This document shows positions 8,825 to 18,419 of a DNA stretch of 56,566 bases, one piece after another. Both the position numbers and the translations under genes were made by a program. Source of the stretch: DAMBHY01 sp032068765. Lineage in GTDB: Bacteria > Bacteroidota > Bacteroidia > Bacteroidales > Dysgonomonadaceae. The DNA lies in the NCBI GenBank assembly GCA_032068765.1, contig DAMBHY010000015.1, positions 1-56,566 on the forward strand, written 5' to 3'. The notes below the pieces were generated by a model. That model worked only from the letters and a program-made list of their open reading frames with translations. It was not told where the DNA came from and made no database searches. Position 1 is the first letter of the stretch; the number at the start of each line of letters is the position of its first letter.

Positions 8825-9787
8825 ATGACAAAAGAAGATTTAAAGATTGTATTTATGGGTACGCCAGAGTTTGCGGTTGCATCGCTCAAAGCGTTGGTGG
8901 ATAATAATTTTAATATTGTCGGAGTAATTACAATGCCTGATAAACCCGCAGGAAGAGGTTATAAAATTCAATATTCGGCAGTTAAACAATACGCGTTGGA
9001 ACAAAACCTCCCTCTTCTACAACCTACAAATCTTAAGGACGAAACTTTTCTTGAACAACTTCGCAATTTGAAGGCCGATTTGCAAATTGTTGTAGCTTTC
9101 AGAATGCTTCCCGAAATTGTATGGAATATGCCGCGATTGGGAACCTTTAATCTTCATGCATCTTTACTTCCTAAATATCGCGGAGCCGCACCCATCAATT
9201 GGTCTATTATAAATGGCGATAAAGAAACAGGAATTACCACATTTTTCCTTACTCATGATATTGATACCGGCAAAATAATCTATCAGGAAAAGGTGGAAAT
9301 TCTTCCTGATGATAATGCGGAAACGCTTTACGATAAATTGATGGCAAAAGGTGCAAAACTGGTATTAAAAACGACAGATGCTATTATTAATGACTCTATC
9401 GAAACAATAGAACAAGAGAAACTTATTTCTAACGAACAGGATATTCTTCCCGCTCCAAAAATCTTTAAAGAAACTTGCAGAATTGACTGGAACCAAACAT
9501 CTGAAAATATCAATAATTTCGTCCGGGGTCTTTCACCTTATCCCGCAGCATGGTCGATGTTACATACTGATAACGAACCTGTGTCGGTAAAAATATTTAG
9601 TATCGCGATAGAAACTGATAATTTAACTCCCGGAAAAATTTTGACAGATAATAAATCTTACTTAAAAGTGGGAACGAATAATGGAGCTATAAGCATTCAA
9701 GACCTGCAATTGGCAGGTAAAAAAAGAATTAAAATCTCCAACTTTCTGAATGGCTATAAATTCGGAGAAAACGCTTACTTCGAATAA
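8825..9787 (+). CDS. fmt: Methionyl-tRNA formyltransferase
   Basis: Formylates initiator Met-tRNA using 10-formyl-THF. 320 residues, usual length. The start IVFMGTPEFAVASLKALV is the family hallmark; the catalytic region holds FNLHASLLPKYRGAAPINW (about 109-127) with the Asn/His pair, and HDIDTGKIIYQE. The C-terminal OB-like tRNA-binding part follows from about residue 205 (NNFVRGLSPYPAAWS). Last gene of the rightward run; it converges on the DUF3078 gene with only 2 nt between, and no terminator is visible there. Confidence 0.96.
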   Translation: MTKEDLKIVFMGTPEFAVASLKALVDNNFNIVGVITMPDKPAGRGYKIQYSAVKQYALEQNLPLLQPTNLKDETFLEQLRNLKADLQIVVAFRMLPEIVWNMPRLGTFNLHASLLPKYRGAAPINWSIINGDKETGITTFFLTHDIDTGKIIYQEKVEILPDDNAETLYDKLMAKGAKLVLKTTDAIINDSIETIEQEKLISNEQDILPAPKIFKETCRIDWNQTSENINNFVRGLSPYPAAWSMLHTDNEPVSVKIFSIAIETDNLTPGKILTDNKSYLKVGTNNGAISIQDLQLAGKKRIKISNFLNGYKFGENAYFE

Positions 9788-9789
9788 AT

Positions 9790-11181
9790 TTACCACTTAT
9801 AATTAAATCCGAAACTTAAAACTTCGTTTACCTGAAAATATCCAAACGAAGGGTCTTTTGGAACTATATCGTCATAGCGGATATTCACGTAAATACGCGT
9901 CGAGAAGAATCGTGTAACCGCCATGTTCAATGTATTTTCAAATTCTCCTTCCATATTCTTGTAACTTGTAAAATATTTGAAACGAGATTCCCAAGTTGCA
10001 TACTTATTGAAATTGAATGTCAATAAAGATGTAACGGTAGAACCAACATCCAATATAAAATTCTTATCTTCGGGTATACCATATTTTGCCACATTCACAT
10101 TTGGATTTGCAATATATTTTAAGTTTGCAGATATAGGTGCGATTGCTAGTATCCATCTAATTCGCTGGTGACGCACTTTCTCTGATTTCTTATCCAACTC
10201 ATACTTCAAACCGATACCCGCATTCGCATATAACGGAGATAAGAATGCCGAACGCAATTCATTTGAATTAACAGGATAATTATTAAAAAGCTGGGTCTTT
10301 ACTTCCCAGTTTGTTGAATATGACCATTTTTTTAGAAAAGCATCTATACCCAAATCGCCATAATACCTTATCAAATCCTCTCCTACCCTAAATTTTCGAA
10401 TACTGTCTTCATTCGCACTAAAAAGTGACAGACGCCATTCGAGCATATTGTTGAAACGAACTTTTTCTTTTTGGTAATTTGCACGAATAACATGATAATT
10501 ATTGATATTCAGATTGCTGTTTCCGCCTTTGTGCCAGTTATTTGAGAAATAATTTTGAGAAAACTGCAAGGAATGTTCTCCGTTGTAAAACCAGAATTTT
10601 GGCTCAATAACAACACCTTGGACATCAGGTTTCTCGAGGGTTACTTCCGATTCTGCAACTATAGGATCTTTGAAAGGTTCAAAAGTTTTCAAGACATCAT
10701 CGTCTTTAACCTTCTGAATATTACTAAATGAAGTGTATCGTGAATAGTTTATGCTAGAGGGATTATCATAATAATATTTTCTTCGTACCTTTCTCATAAA
10801 ATCATACGCCTTCAAATTTTTCTCAAAAGAAGGAACCTCATTCAATAATAAACCTTTGTGGGGATAATCTTCCTTTTTAGAAAAATTATAATCCACTTTA
10901 TTACCCATAAAAACTACAGGCAGAAAAAGAGGATTCACAAACATGGTATCTCTAAAGTAGAGATTTGGTGTGCCAGCTGGCAAAAAATCAGGAATCCACA
11001 GAGTTCCATTTGGTTTTCTTTTATAAATATTTTCTAACGGATTAATATATCTGTCATGTTCTGTGGAATATACAATTGTATCGAGATTAGTTGTTAAAAA
11101 TTCAGCTTGAGCTGAATTTTGACAACAAAATATAAATAATAGAATTATATTTATTAATCCAGATTTTTTCATAATTATCAT
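9790..11181 (-). CDS. DUF3078 outer-membrane protein
   Basis: 463-residue exported protein. It has a signal peptide (GLINIILLFIFCCQNSAQA) and then a long series of alternating hydrophobic/polar strands with aromatic ends, closing in FGFNYKW, a C-terminal aromatic typical of beta-barrels. The segment SQNYFSNNWHKGGNSNLNIN matches DUF3078, a Bacteroidota family with no known function. Translation could also begin three codons later (ATG of MKKSG). A lone minus-strand gene, convergent with fmt; a TATATTTG -7-like box lies upstream at 11214-11221. Confidence 0.8.
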   Translation of the reverse strand: MIIMKKSGLINIILLFIFCCQNSAQAEFLTTNLDTIVYSTEHDRYINPLENIYKRKPNGTLWIPDFLPAGTPNLYFRDTMFVNPLFLPVVFMGNKVDYNFSKKEDYPHKGLLLNEVPSFEKNLKAYDFMRKVRRKYYYDNPSSINYSRYTSFSNIQKVKDDDVLKTFEPFKDPIVAESEVTLEKPDVQGVVIEPKFWFYNGEHSLQFSQNYFSNNWHKGGNSNLNINNYHVIRANYQKEKVRFNNMLEWRLSLFSANEDSIRKFRVGEDLIRYYGDLGIDAFLKKWSYSTNWEVKTQLFNNYPVNSNELRSAFLSPLYANAGIGLKYELDKKSEKVRHQRIRWILAIAPISANLKYIANPNVNVAKYGIPEDKNFILDVGSTVTSLLTFNFNKYATWESRFKYFTSYKNMEGEFENTLNMAVTRFFSTRIYVNIRYDDIVPKDPSFGYFQVNEVLSFGFNYKW

Positions 11182-11351
11182 CGTTTGGTAAATCTCTATA
11201 TTTTATATGTTTACAAATATACAAAAAAGTATAAATTAAAAAGTAAAAAAGTAGCACAAGCAATCTAAAGAAGGATTAAATTATTCTCCTCATTATAAAC
11301 CTAAACGTTATAATTTTGTTAAACAACAAAGCAGAAACAAATTAATTAAAT

Positions 11352-11945
11352 ATGAAAATGAAAAATTTAAAGTACATTTTATTGGTAGCCGTTATCGGCA
11401 TGATGACCCTTTCGAGCTGTGGCTACAACACAATGGTAAACAAACAAGAAGCCGTAACGTCTCAGTGGGGAAATGTTCAAAATGCATATCAACATCGTGC
11501 TGATTTGATTCCTAATTTGGTAGCAACAGTAAAAGGATATGCTCAACACGAACAAGAAACTTTCACTAAAGTAACTGAAGCGCGTGCAAAAGCAACACAA
11601 ATGAACGCAAGTGTAAATCCTGAAGACTTGACAGAAGAAAATCTTCAAAAATATCAGAACGCTCAGGCAGAATTAAGCAATGCAATAGGACGTCTGCTTT
11701 TGATTCAGGAAAATTATCCAGAACTGAAAGCCAATCAAAACTTCTTAGCTTTGCAAGACGAAATTTCAGGCACGGAAAATCGAATTAATGTAGAAAGAAA
11801 TAAATTCAACACATTTGCGCAGGATTATAATGCTTATATCAGAAGATTCCCACAAGTTATTTACGCCGGACTTTTCGGATTCAAGAAAAAAGGATATTTC
11901 GAGGCTGCACAAAATGCACAATCCGCTCCGAAAGTAGAATTTTAA
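11352..11945 (+). CDS. lemA: LemA family lipoprotein
   Basis: 197 residues. A lipoprotein signal ends in lipobox LSSC (Cys23), followed by the long-helix LemA domain: QEAVTSQWGNVQNAYQHRADLIPNLVATVKGYA (about 32-64) and the C-terminal FNTFAQDYNAYIRRFPQ. LemA is an envelope protein of poorly defined role that usually stands beside TPM-domain proteins, as here. It begins the cluster LemA, TPM, TPM, with 55 nt to the next gene. A TAATTTTG box at 11311-11318 may be its -7 element. Confidence 0.92.
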   Translation: MKMKNLKYILLVAVIGMMTLSSCGYNTMVNKQEAVTSQWGNVQNAYQHRADLIPNLVATVKGYAQHEQETFTKVTEARAKATQMNASVNPEDLTEENLQKYQNAQAELSNAIGRLLLIQENYPELKANQNFLALQDEISGTENRINVERNKFNTFAQDYNAYIRRFPQVIYAGLFGFKKKGYFEAAQNAQSAPKVEF

Positions 11946-12000
11946 AAAAAACATCCACTCAGAGTATTAATATCTGAGTGGATAAATTATTTCTCGATAC

Positions 12001-12429
12001 ATGCTAGATCAAAAAGAATTACAGATTATCACAGACGCTATTCAGGAAGCCGAAAAAATGACTTCCGGAGAAATAAGAGTCTGCATAGCACGCTCCTGCA
12101 AAGGCAATCCATTAGAGGCCGCCGTTAAAAAGTTTGATAAACTCGAAATGTATAAAACCGAACAAAGAAACGGGGTATTAATTTACGTTGCACCAAATGA
12201 CAAAAAGGTAGCTATCTATGGAGACGTAGGCATCAATGATAACACGAATTCAAATTTTTGGGATACCGTTCTGGCAGAAATGTTAGAAAGTTTTTCTCGA
12301 GGTATGTTTATCGATGGATTAATACACGCAGTAGGGCGTGTGGGTGAATTAATAAAAAACCTATATCCTATTCAGGAAGGTGATAAAAACGAATTGTGTA
12401 ATGACGTTATTTGCGATGTTGAAGAATAG
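12001..12429 (+). CDS. TPM-domain protein, cytoplasmic form
   Basis: 142 residues with no signal peptide. It contains a TPM fold: ITDAIQEAEKMTSGEIRVCIA at the N terminus, then NGVLIYVAPNDKKVAIYGDVGIND (about 58-81) and FSRGMFIDGLIHAVGRVGELI. The domain is linked to photosystem II repair in plants and to unknown envelope roles in bacteria. Paired with the secreted TPM protein downstream (14-nt overlap if that gene starts at 12416) and with LemA upstream. Confidence 0.82.
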   Translation: MLDQKELQIITDAIQEAEKMTSGEIRVCIARSCKGNPLEAAVKKFDKLEMYKTEQRNGVLIYVAPNDKKVAIYGDVGINDNTNSNFWDTVLAEMLESFSRGMFIDGLIHAVGRVGELIKNLYPIQEGDKNELCNDVICDVEE

Positions 12430-13195
12430 AAGTGCGATATTATTTTTTGCCTTTTTGGCAATTACCTTCTCAATTTTCGGTCAGGAGATACCTGCACCTA
12501 TGCAGCCTTACCGGCTTGTAAATGATTTTGCGGGAATATTTTCAATAACTGAACGAAATGCATTAGAAAACAAACTACTTGCTTATAATGATTCAACCTC
12601 TACACAAATTTACGTCGTAACAATTAATGATTTAGGCGGTTATCCCATATCTGACTATTCTTTCAAGTTGGGAGAAAATTGGGGTATTGGTCAGAAAACG
12701 AAGAATAACGGCGCTCTAATTCTCATCAAACCTAAAACACAAGAATCTAGAGGACAAGCTTTTATCGCCAACGGATATGGTCTGGAAGCTTTTCTTACCG
12801 ATGCATTTACTGGACGCGTTGTACGTGATGTAATGATACCTTATTTCAAGGAAAATAATTATTATGCCGGTGTAGATGCTGCAACTGATGTTATAATTAA
12901 AAAATTATCGGGTCAGTTTGAAGATGATGAACAAGAAAGTCGAGGAGGTGGTATCTCACTTTTTCGTTTGCTGCTCATCATTTTTATTATAATTTTCATA
13001 ATGCGCCTATTTAGAGGCGGCGGCGGAGACCAACACATTGACCGAAGAGGAAATAACCGCGGACGCGGAGGAATGGTATTCTTTCCACCCTTTTCTGGTG
13101 GTGGAGGAAGCTTCGGCGGTGGTGGTTTTGGCGGAGGCTTCGGAGGCGGAGGCGGTGGAAGTTTCGGTGGTGGAGGAGCAGGTGGAAGTTGGTGA
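12416..13195 (+). CDS. TPM-domain membrane protein with Gly-rich tail (YgcG-like)
   Basis: Secreted and membrane-anchored TPM protein. From ATG 12416 it begins with a signal peptide (LKNRSAILFFAFLAITFSIF, then GQ), which is why I prefer this start over GTG 12380 or ATG 12401. The TPM domain follows (LVNDFAGIFSITERNALENK, GIGQKTKNNGALILIKP, GYGLEAFLTDAFTGRV). A single membrane helix (about LFRLLLIIFIIIFIMRLF) comes next, then a tail made mainly of Gly, Ser and Phe. This layout is typical of YgcG/LemA-associated proteins; the tail probably lies in the cytoplasm. Biochemical role unknown. Confidence 0.85.
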   Translation: MLKNRSAILFFAFLAITFSIFGQEIPAPMQPYRLVNDFAGIFSITERNALENKLLAYNDSTSTQIYVVTINDLGGYPISDYSFKLGENWGIGQKTKNNGALILIKPKTQESRGQAFIANGYGLEAFLTDAFTGRVVRDVMIPYFKENNYYAGVDAATDVIIKKLSGQFEDDEQESRGGGISLFRLLLIIFIIIFIMRLFRGGGGDQHIDRRGNNRGRGGMVFFPPFSGGGGSFGGGGFGGGFGGGGGGSFGGGGAGGSW

Positions 13196-13229
13196 AATTT
13201 CCTACCTTTGCACTAAACTTCAAATTTTA

Positions 13230-14168
13230 ATGTCAAAATCTCATTTCTTAATTACTGTTGTAGGACCTACAGCTTCCGGGAAAACCCAATTTGCAGCACA
13301 TCTAGCGCTTGCTCTAAACGGGGAAATTATAAGCGGCGATTCGCGCCAGATTTATAAAGGAATGGATATCGGAACTGGAAAGGACTTGCGCGAATACTGC
13401 ATCAACAACCATCAGATACCGTATCATCTCATTGACATTCGTCCTGCCGGCGACAAATATACGCTATTCGATTATCAAAAAGATTTTCAACAAGCTTACC
13501 AAAATATTATATCTAAAAACAAATTTCCAATCCTTTGTGGAGGAACGGGGCTTTATATAGAATCTGTTCTAAAAGGATATAACCTGCCTGATGTTCCTCA
13601 AGATAATGAATTACGCAGAGAATTATCTGACAAATCGTTAAGCGAACTTACACAGATATTGTCTGTTTACAAAAATCTTCACAATAAAACGGACGTTGAT
13701 ACACCTAAAAGAGCTATTCGTGCAATAGAAATCGCAAGATACATTTCCAATCATCATTTAGAAAAATCCGTCTATGCTCCCATTCCAAGCCTCATTATCG
13801 GTTTAAATATCGACAGAGAATTACGTAGAGAAAAAATTACCAAAAGATTGCACGAGAGAATCAATGAAGGAATGATTGAAGAGGTGCAGAGACTATTAGA
13901 TAGCGGAATTCCTGCGGAGGATTTGATATACTACGGATTGGAATATAAATTTCTCACCCTCTATCTAACCAGAAAACTATCCAAAAAGGAAATGATTTCT
14001 CAATTGGAAATTGCCATTCACCAATTTGCCAAAAGACAGATGACATGGTTTCGAGGAATGGAAAAACGTGGATTGCATATTCACTGGATTGACGCAACTC
14101 TCGAAATAGATTTGAAGATAAAGCAAGCATTATCTCTAGCAGAAAACTTCAAAAAGGAACTTGAATAA
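13230..14168 (+). CDS. miaA: tRNA dimethylallyltransferase
   Basis: Transfers the dimethylallyl group to A37 of tRNAs reading UNN codons. From ATG 13230 the product is 312 residues. P-loop GPTASGKT is at 12-19, the GDSRQIYKGMDIGTGK substrate motif follows, then CGGTGLYIESVL and the tRNA-binding KRQMTWFRGM near the C terminus. The frame stays open upstream to 13038, but that part only reads through the Gly-rich tail of the preceding gene in another frame, so the internal ATG is the true start. It lies 34 nt after the TPM gene. Confidence 0.95.
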   Translation: MSKSHFLITVVGPTASGKTQFAAHLALALNGEIISGDSRQIYKGMDIGTGKDLREYCINNHQIPYHLIDIRPAGDKYTLFDYQKDFQQAYQNIISKNKFPILCGGTGLYIESVLKGYNLPDVPQDNELRRELSDKSLSELTQILSVYKNLHNKTDVDTPKRAIRAIEIARYISNHHLEKSVYAPIPSLIIGLNIDRELRREKITKRLHERINEGMIEEVQRLLDSGIPAEDLIYYGLEYKFLTLYLTRKLSKKEMISQLEIAIHQFAKRQMTWFRGMEKRGLHIHWIDATLEIDLKIKQALSLAENFKKELE

Positions 14169-14236
14169 TTCCAATTCCTCTTTAATTTGTCTAATTTTGT
14201 CTTTCTTTTCATTCATTATTTTTCAAACATATATTT

Positions 14237-15400
14237 TTGATGATTAAAGGTAACTTCCCAATAGACAGATTTGAGACACTAAAGACACCTTTTTATTATT
14301 ACGACATGGAATTGTTGCAAAAAACATTGCAAACCATCCAGTCTCAGATTTCAGGTAAAAACTATCACGTACATTATGCGTTAAAGGCAAATTGCAACAG
14401 AGAAATTTTAAAAACAATATCTGATTGCGGGTTTGGCGCAGACTGCGTAAGCGGCAACGAAATTTTAAGAGCGCTTGAATGTGGATTTCCGGCAAAGAAA
14501 ATTGTTTTTGCTGGTGTCGGAAAAACGAAAGAGGAAATTGAAATTGCATTGGAGCACAATATATATTGCTTGAATGTAGAATCACTGCCTGAAATTGAAT
14601 TAATAGCGGAAGTCTCAAAAAAATATCAACATCGCACAAACATCGCCTTCAGGATAAATCCAAATGTGAATGCAAATACACATCAATATATAACTACGGG
14701 ACTTAGCGAAAACAAATTCGGATTAAACGACTCTGATATTCCAAAAGCACTTAACCTGATAGAAAAGAATCCACTTTTAAACTTGATAGGAATACATTTT
14801 CATATTGGTTCGCAGATCACGGATTTTACTTCTTTCGAGAATTTATGCATCCGTGTACAAGAATGGCAAAATTGGTTTTCCGAAAAAGACATCCACCTTG
14901 CTTCCATTAATGTAGGAGGTGGTTTGGGAATTAATTATCAACATCCCAATGATGATCTCGTTGCAGATTTTGAATCTTATTTCAATGTATTCAACAAGCA
15001 TCTTCATCTCAAAGAATCTCAAAGTCTGCATTTCGAGCTAGGAAGATCAATAATAGGTCCTTCAGGTACTCTTATTTCACGTGTGAATTTTATAAAAGAA
15101 GGTATGAATAAAAACTTCTTGATATTGGATGCGGGGATGACGGATTTAATACGTCCCGCTCTCTACAAAGCATATCATCATATCGAGAATTTATCTTCAG
15201 AAAAAGGTTTGAAAAAATATGACATCGTAGGTCCTGTTTGTGAATCGAGCGATACCTTTGCAGAAAATAGATTTATAAACGAGGCAAGAAGAGGAGATTT
15301 GATAGCCATTCGTTCTGCGGGAGCATATGGTGAAATTATGTCATCAAGATATAATCTTCGAGAATTTCCGCATGCATATTATTCTTATGATATTTTATAA
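14237..15400 (+). CDS. lysA: Diaminopimelate decarboxylase
   Basis: PLP enzyme for the last step of lysine synthesis, meso-DAP to L-lysine. 387 residues. PLP lysine is Lys50 in YHVHYALKANCN; the Gly loop is SINVGGGLGINY, FELGRSIIGPSGTL binds PLP phosphate, and GPVCESSDTFA supplies the catalytic Cys at the dimer interface. These motifs separate it from carboxynorspermidine decarboxylase. Translation could begin at either of the first two Met codons. Two nucleotides before the GT2 gene, so likely co-transcribed. Confidence 0.9.
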   Translation: MMIKGNFPIDRFETLKTPFYYYDMELLQKTLQTIQSQISGKNYHVHYALKANCNREILKTISDCGFGADCVSGNEILRALECGFPAKKIVFAGVGKTKEEIEIALEHNIYCLNVESLPEIELIAEVSKKYQHRTNIAFRINPNVNANTHQYITTGLSENKFGLNDSDIPKALNLIEKNPLLNLIGIHFHIGSQITDFTSFENLCIRVQEWQNWFSEKDIHLASINVGGGLGINYQHPNDDLVADFESYFNVFNKHLHLKESQSLHFELGRSIIGPSGTLISRVNFIKEGMNKNFLILDAGMTDLIRPALYKAYHHIENLSSEKGLKKYDIVGPVCESSDTFAENRFINEARRGDLIAIRSAGAYGEIMSSRYNLREFPHAYYSYDIL

Positions 15401-15402
15401 CT

Positions 15403-16578
15403 ATGAATATATTCAATCTCGATTTTTCGCTTTTTGAATGGATTGCATTAGGAATATTAATTTTAGCATTCCTGATTCAGACCTTATTCTATTTTATAGT
15501 TTACAGAAAACCATATATATACAGTAAAAAAAATGGTTTAAATAAAGATGATATATCTTCCGAGAAACTTCCGCCTATATCTGTAGTAATTGCAAGCAAA
15601 AACGATTCTGAAAGTTTAGAAAAAAATATGCCATTTATCCTTTCACAAAATTATCCCGAGTTTGAAGTAATCGTAGTTAACTCCGGTTCTACTGACGAAA
15701 CGGATATGATTTTAAAACGATTTCAACAGACCGATTCTAAATTATATCAAACATACATTCCAATGGGCGCTGATGCTGCAAAAGAAAAGAAATTGGCATT
15801 GATGGTTGGGTTCAAAGCGTGTAAATACGACTCAATTGTCCTGACGGAAGCTTATTGCAAACCTTCCAGCGAAAACTGGTTATACAGTTTCGGCAAGAAA
15901 TTTATTTCTGACAAGGACATCATTTTAGGTTATTGCTCATTGAATATACCTAAACATACAGCGCTCAGAAAATTTATAATGTATGACAACCTCATTCATA
16001 ACACTAAACTTTTTTCGATGGCAATATTGAAAAAGCCATTTATGGGTATCGGTAGAAATTTAGGTTTAACAAAGAAAATTTTCTTTGACAACAATGGCTT
16101 TGCTTCTATACTTGGCGTAGATGGAGGTGAAGATGATTTATTAATAAATAAACTAGCAACTAATGAAAACACAACGGTTTTATTAAATTCAGAAAGTTTT
16201 GTTGAGACTGATATCGTCAACAACTTTAAAATTTGGAGATTTTTAAAATCCAAGTATTTATCCACTAAAAAACTCTATAAAGGCTTAGGGTCTTACATTT
16301 TTGGATGGGAGACTTTTAGTAAATATGTTTTCTATTTGTTTTCATTATTAATAATTATCTGGGGAATTATCAAAATGAAATATTTACTCGTAGTTTTCTC
16401 GGCTTTGTTATTTATCATTCGATACTTGTATCAATACATTATTATAAACAACAATTCAAAAATTTTCAAATCAGGAAATATTTTGATGGAATTACCCTAT
16501 TTTGATATTCTACAACCTATCAACAATTTACGTTTCGGAAAAACAAACAATAAAAAGAGAAGAAAATTCAAACGTTGA
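15403..16578 (+). CDS. Family 2 glycosyltransferase, membrane-bound
   Basis: 391 residues. An N-terminal membrane helix (about 12-33) is followed by a GT-A domain with ISVVIASKNDSESLEKNMPFILSQNYP (about 58-84) and VVNSGSTDETD, the signature of GT2 inverting transferases. GVDGGEDDLLINKLA provides the DxD-like and ED acid/base motifs, and two helices close the protein (about 308-345). It should act at the cytoplasmic face of the inner membrane on a lipid-linked or surface-glycan acceptor; the sugar is not predictable. Follows lysA by 2 nt. Confidence 0.85.
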   Translation: MNIFNLDFSLFEWIALGILILAFLIQTLFYFIVYRKPYIYSKKNGLNKDDISSEKLPPISVVIASKNDSESLEKNMPFILSQNYPEFEVIVVNSGSTDETDMILKRFQQTDSKLYQTYIPMGADAAKEKKLALMVGFKACKYDSIVLTEAYCKPSSENWLYSFGKKFISDKDIILGYCSLNIPKHTALRKFIMYDNLIHNTKLFSMAILKKPFMGIGRNLGLTKKIFFDNNGFASILGVDGGEDDLLINKLATNENTTVLLNSESFVETDIVNNFKIWRFLKSKYLSTKKLYKGLGSYIFGWETFSKYVFYLFSLLIIIWGIIKMKYLLVVFSALLFIIRYLYQYIIINNNSKIFKSGNILMELPYFDILQPINNLRFGKTNNKKRRKFKR

Positions 16579-16628
16579 ATTTATCTGTTATACACTGATT
16601 ATTAAAAAAATAGCAAAAACCATCAATC

Positions 16629-16667
16629 AACGAGTTAATCACAGTTAAACTGTTAATTTTGCTCGTT
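16629..16667. repeat. Imperfect palindrome upstream of degP
   Basis: aacgag (16629-16634) and ctcgtt (16662-16667) enclose an inner inverted repeat around cagttaaactg. There is no T run after it, so it is a poor terminator. It lies about 30 nt before the degP promoter and could be an operator. Confidence 0.4.
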
Positions 16668-16696
16668 AAAAGTGTTAAAACAAAGAAACACACCCT

Positions 16697-16727
16697 TTGT
16701 TTATAGTGTTTTTTATATCTATATTTG
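16697..16727 (+). promoter_or_regulatory. Promoter of degP
   Basis: TTG at 16697-16699, a spacer of 20 nt, and TATATTTG at 16720-16727 match the Bacteroidota consensus exactly, 30 nt before the ATG. Confidence 0.75.
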
Positions 16728-16756
16728 ATTTATAATTTTTTTACAACAATCTCACT

Positions 16757-18244
16757 ATGAATAAAAAAAATACTTTAACAATCTTGATTGTAGCTATAAT
16801 TAGCTCCTCTCTGACCTTATTTGGATACAGCCAAATAACCAAACGTAATAATTTTTCATCTTCATCTTCTTATTCGGATGCATTTAATCAAAATGCCAAT
16901 ATGCATCTTGCAAGTATGACAACACCTGACGGTTATCCAGACTTCCGTGAAGCTGCCGAAAAAACAATACACGGTGTTGTGCACGTAAAAACTAAATCCG
17001 TTCGTCAACAGCAACAAATAATGAGTCCGTTTGATTTCTTTTTTGGTTTTGGAGAACCTGGGATGTCTCAACCTCGTGAACAAGTAAGTTTCGGTTCTGG
17101 AGTTATCATATCCAAAGACGGATACATTATAACAAACAATCACGTAGTTGATAATGCTAATGAAGTTTCTGTGACACTCAATGATAATCGTGAATTCACA
17201 GCAAAGGTTATCGGCACAGATCCTCAATCAGATATTGCGCTTTTAAAAATCGACGGTTACAATTTCCCATTTATACCTTTTGGAAACTCTGATGAACTAA
17301 AGGTAGGAGAATGGGTACTCGCAGTTGGGAATCCATTTAATCTAACTTCTACTGTTACCGCAGGTATAGTAAGCGCTAAAAATCGTGGAAATATAACTGG
17401 CTCAAATGGTATTCAGTCATTTATCCAAACCGATGCTGCAGTTAATCGCGGGAATAGTGGTGGCGCGTTGGTTAATACACGAGGTGAACTTGTCGGTATC
17501 AACACTGCCATTTATTCTCAAACAGGAGATTTTGCAGGTTATGCTTTTGCAATTCCAATTTCTACTGCCGGAAAAGTTGCAGCAGATTTAAAACAATACG
17601 GCTCCGTACAACGTGCACTTTTGGGTATTCAAGTTGCTCCAATAGAAGATTTAAAAATGAGAGATCCTAAGAGAGCAAGTGAGTTGTCAAAAATTCCAGG
17701 TGTTGTAATAGAGGATTTTGCTGATAGGAGTCCAGCTAAAGCAGCAGGCATGGAAAAAGGAGATGTCATAAAAGCCATCAATAATGTAGGAATAAATACC
17801 TTTGCAGAATTGCAAAACCAGCTAAGCCGCTTCCGTCCAGGTGATAAAGTTGTAGTAACGATTGATAGAAAAGGCAGTGAGAAGAAATATACGGTAGAGC
17901 TTAAAAATTTGGAAGGAAACACCGATATTACACGCCCTACAGACATTATCTCAAAACTTGGAGCGAACTTCCAAACAATTCCCAATCAGGAAAAGCGACA
18001 ATTAGGAATTTCAAACGGAGTTAGGGTTCAAGAAGTCACAAAGGATGGTTTGTTTAGAAAGAACGGCATTAACAAAGGATTTGTAATAATGAGAATTAAT
18101 AATATGCCAATCAATAGTGTAAATGATATTACATCAATTGTGAAATCTGTAAACTCTTCTTCACAAGATAAAGTCCTTCTTGTGGCAGGATTTTATCCAA
18201 ATGGAAGAACTCAATATATTGCTATTGATTTGTCTGACAGATGA
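16757..18244 (+). CDS. degP: Periplasmic serine protease DegP/HtrA
   Basis: Envelope protease and chaperone that clears misfolded periplasmic and outer-membrane proteins. 495 residues: signal/anchor helix (5-23), trypsin-like domain with His129 (ITNNHVVD), Asp159 (QSDIALLK) and Ser234 (GNSGGALV), then two PDZ domains (about 290-375, with FADRSPAKAAGMEKGDVIKA, and about 400-490, with VTKDGLFRKNGINKGFVI). A Q-linker region follows the signal. It has its own strong promoter and its own terminator (18321-18350), so it is monocistronic. Confidence 0.94.
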   Translation: MNKKNTLTILIVAIISSSLTLFGYSQITKRNNFSSSSSYSDAFNQNANMHLASMTTPDGYPDFREAAEKTIHGVVHVKTKSVRQQQQIMSPFDFFFGFGEPGMSQPREQVSFGSGVIISKDGYIITNNHVVDNANEVSVTLNDNREFTAKVIGTDPQSDIALLKIDGYNFPFIPFGNSDELKVGEWVLAVGNPFNLTSTVTAGIVSAKNRGNITGSNGIQSFIQTDAAVNRGNSGGALVNTRGELVGINTAIYSQTGDFAGYAFAIPISTAGKVAADLKQYGSVQRALLGIQVAPIEDLKMRDPKRASELSKIPGVVIEDFADRSPAKAAGMEKGDVIKAINNVGINTFAELQNQLSRFRPGDKVVVTIDRKGSEKKYTVELKNLEGNTDITRPTDIISKLGANFQTIPNQEKRQLGISNGVRVQEVTKDGLFRKNGINKGFVIMRINNMPINSVNDITSIVKSVNSSSQDKVLLVAGFYPNGRTQYIAIDLSDR

Positions 18245-18320
18245 TTTCAAATTAAAATTTGATAATTTAATCTAAAAAAGAATTTTTTTGTAACAAAAAC
18301 TGCGTTTTTTAGTTATATAA

Positions 18321-18350
18321 GCATAGGTTCCATTGAATCTATGCTTTTTT
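18321..18350 (+). terminator. Intrinsic terminator of degP
   Basis: A 10-bp stem, gcataggttc / gaatctatgc with one G-U pair and loop catt, is followed by TTTTTT. Confidence 0.85.
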
Positions 18351-18357
18351 TACAATG

Positions 18358-18388
18358 TTGTATTTGTATAGAAAAAGTTGTAATTTTG
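18358..18388 (+). promoter_or_regulatory. Promoter of rpoD
   Basis: TTG at 18358-18360, a spacer of 20 nt, then TAATTTTG at 18381-18388, 32 nt before the rpoD ATG, just after the degP terminator. Confidence 0.75.
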
Positions 18389-18419
18389 CACCCCGATTGT
18401 AAATTGAGAGAATTATTAT

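Noticed and set aside
13038..13229. Extended N terminus for MiaA
   Set aside because: These codons read through the Gly-rich tail of the TPM gene in another frame; the P-loop region begins at the ATG at 13230.
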